A stretch of 11,920 nucleotides of DNA from the NCBI GenBank assembly GCA_964374095.1, contig CAYJXJ010000146.1, positions 1 through 11,920 on the forward strand, given 5' to 3'. Under the pieces are notes generated by a model, which worked only from the letters and a program-made list of their open reading frames with translations, ran no database searches and was not told the origin of the DNA. A program made the position numbers and the translations under genes. Within the stretch, counting starts at the first letter, position 1. Every line of letters starts with the position of its first letter. The DNA is from CAYJXJ01 sp964374095. GTDB lineage: Bacteria; Elusimicrobiota; Elusimicrobia; UBA1565; UBA9628. This document shows positions 11,616-11,920 of the stretch, one piece after another.

Positions 11616-11920
11616 CCCTGGAAGAGTTCCGGAATAAATCGAGTTTCAGCCGCGAGGAGATCATCGCCTTCGTGGAGGGCGCCCGCGGACTGCCCGCCCT
11701 GCCCGGCTCCCTGCTTCTTCCCTTCCACGCCATCCCGCGCATCTCCTGGGATGAGGCGTCCAAGACGGGCCGCGTCGAGGCGGTCCGCCACAACCGCCTA
11801 GACGACTGGTTCTACGCCTGCCATTTCCTCGGCGACCCGGTAATGCCGGGCTGCTGGGGCATCGACGCGGTGTGGCAGGTCATGAGGCTCTTCGCGGCCT
11901 GGCGGGGCCTTCCCGACTGC
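11600..11920 (+). CDS. fabA: FabA-like beta-hydroxyacyl-ACP dehydratase, 5' part
   Basis: A partial gene, running off the right edge after 107 codons. The translation contains WFYACHFLGDPVMPGCWGID and WQVMRLF, matching the active-site block of FabA (E. coli GCHFIGDPVMPG, with the catalytic His in the CHF motif). FabA dehydrates 3-hydroxydecanoyl-ACP and isomerises the product, feeding unsaturated fatty acid synthesis in the cytosol. The catalytic Asp lies later in the protein, beyond the window. FabA-like domains also occur in polyketide and polyunsaturated-lipid clusters, so the context to the right matters. The start is uncertain: GTG 11600 gives MATSLTLEEFRNK and TTG 11612 is an alternative. 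It overlaps the end of the kinase fragment's frame. Confidence 0.82.
   Translation, partial: MATSLTLEEFRNKSSFSREEIIAFVEGARGLPALPGSLLLPFHAIPRISWDEASKTGRVEAVRHNRLDDWFYACHFLGDPVMPGCWGIDAVWQVMRLFAAWRGLPDC

Noticed and set aside
11432..11791. Minus-strand frames opposite the kinase fragment and fabA
   Set aside because: The plus strand carries recognisable kinase and FabA motifs here; the antisense frames are shadows.

Overview
The window reads as chromosomal DNA of a GC-rich bacterium of a lineage I cannot name. The FabA-like dehydratase at the right edge suggests a Gram-negative-type bacterium. The PknB-like kinase with TPRs and the orphan DnaA-type ATPase resemble poorly sampled phyla. Any phylum assignment would be a guess.

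Left end (1-1560): a small integron cassette cluster with no integrase in the window. Three attC-like sites (303-379, 988-1063, 1496-1557) delimit two complete cassettes. Cassette 374-1057 carries a BrnT/BrnA-type toxin-antitoxin pair. Cassette 1058-1551 carries a GFA/CENP-V-type zinc protein in reverse orientation. A 158-bp MITE-like element with perfect 16-bp terminal inverted repeats sits in the first attC. From 1552 to 2201 I see no convincing gene, only a cluster of strong palindromes.

Centre (2202-7079, minus strand): an HNH endonuclease-type protein, a DnaA-like AAA+ ATPase without a DNA-binding domain, and a Ser/Thr kinase with 47-residue TPR-like repeats. The ATPase and kinase genes overlap by ATGA. 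A possible 74-codon gene follows the kinase.

Right centre (7107-10045, minus strand): the most unusual part. A dense array of 26 tRNA genes, plus one 106-nt class II-like gene and one 37-nt tRNA-like remnant, is interrupted only by the RNase P RNA gene. By anticodon the array covers all 20 amino acids. Many genes are strongly non-canonical. Ten have C instead of the near-universal U33. Three (Met, Pro, Asn) carry a palindromic hairpin inside the T-loop. About a dozen have lost the T54-T55 signature. One CAG (Leu) tRNA is class I. One tRNA-Ile carries two complete anticodon arms in tandem (UAU and GAU). A consensus-like sigma70 promoter at 10018-10045 and a structured non-coding stretch precede the array, and the HNH gene starts 27 nt after the last tRNA. 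The simplest reading is one long transcription unit from about 10011 through tRNAs, rnpB and HNH, perhaps on into the ATPase-kinase pair.

Right end (10076-11920): an RRM RNA-binding protein preceded by a small HU-N-terminus-like ORF (minus strand). Then come a palindrome-rich intergenic region, a broken kinase fragment, and the 5' part of a fabA-like gene running off the window (plus strand).
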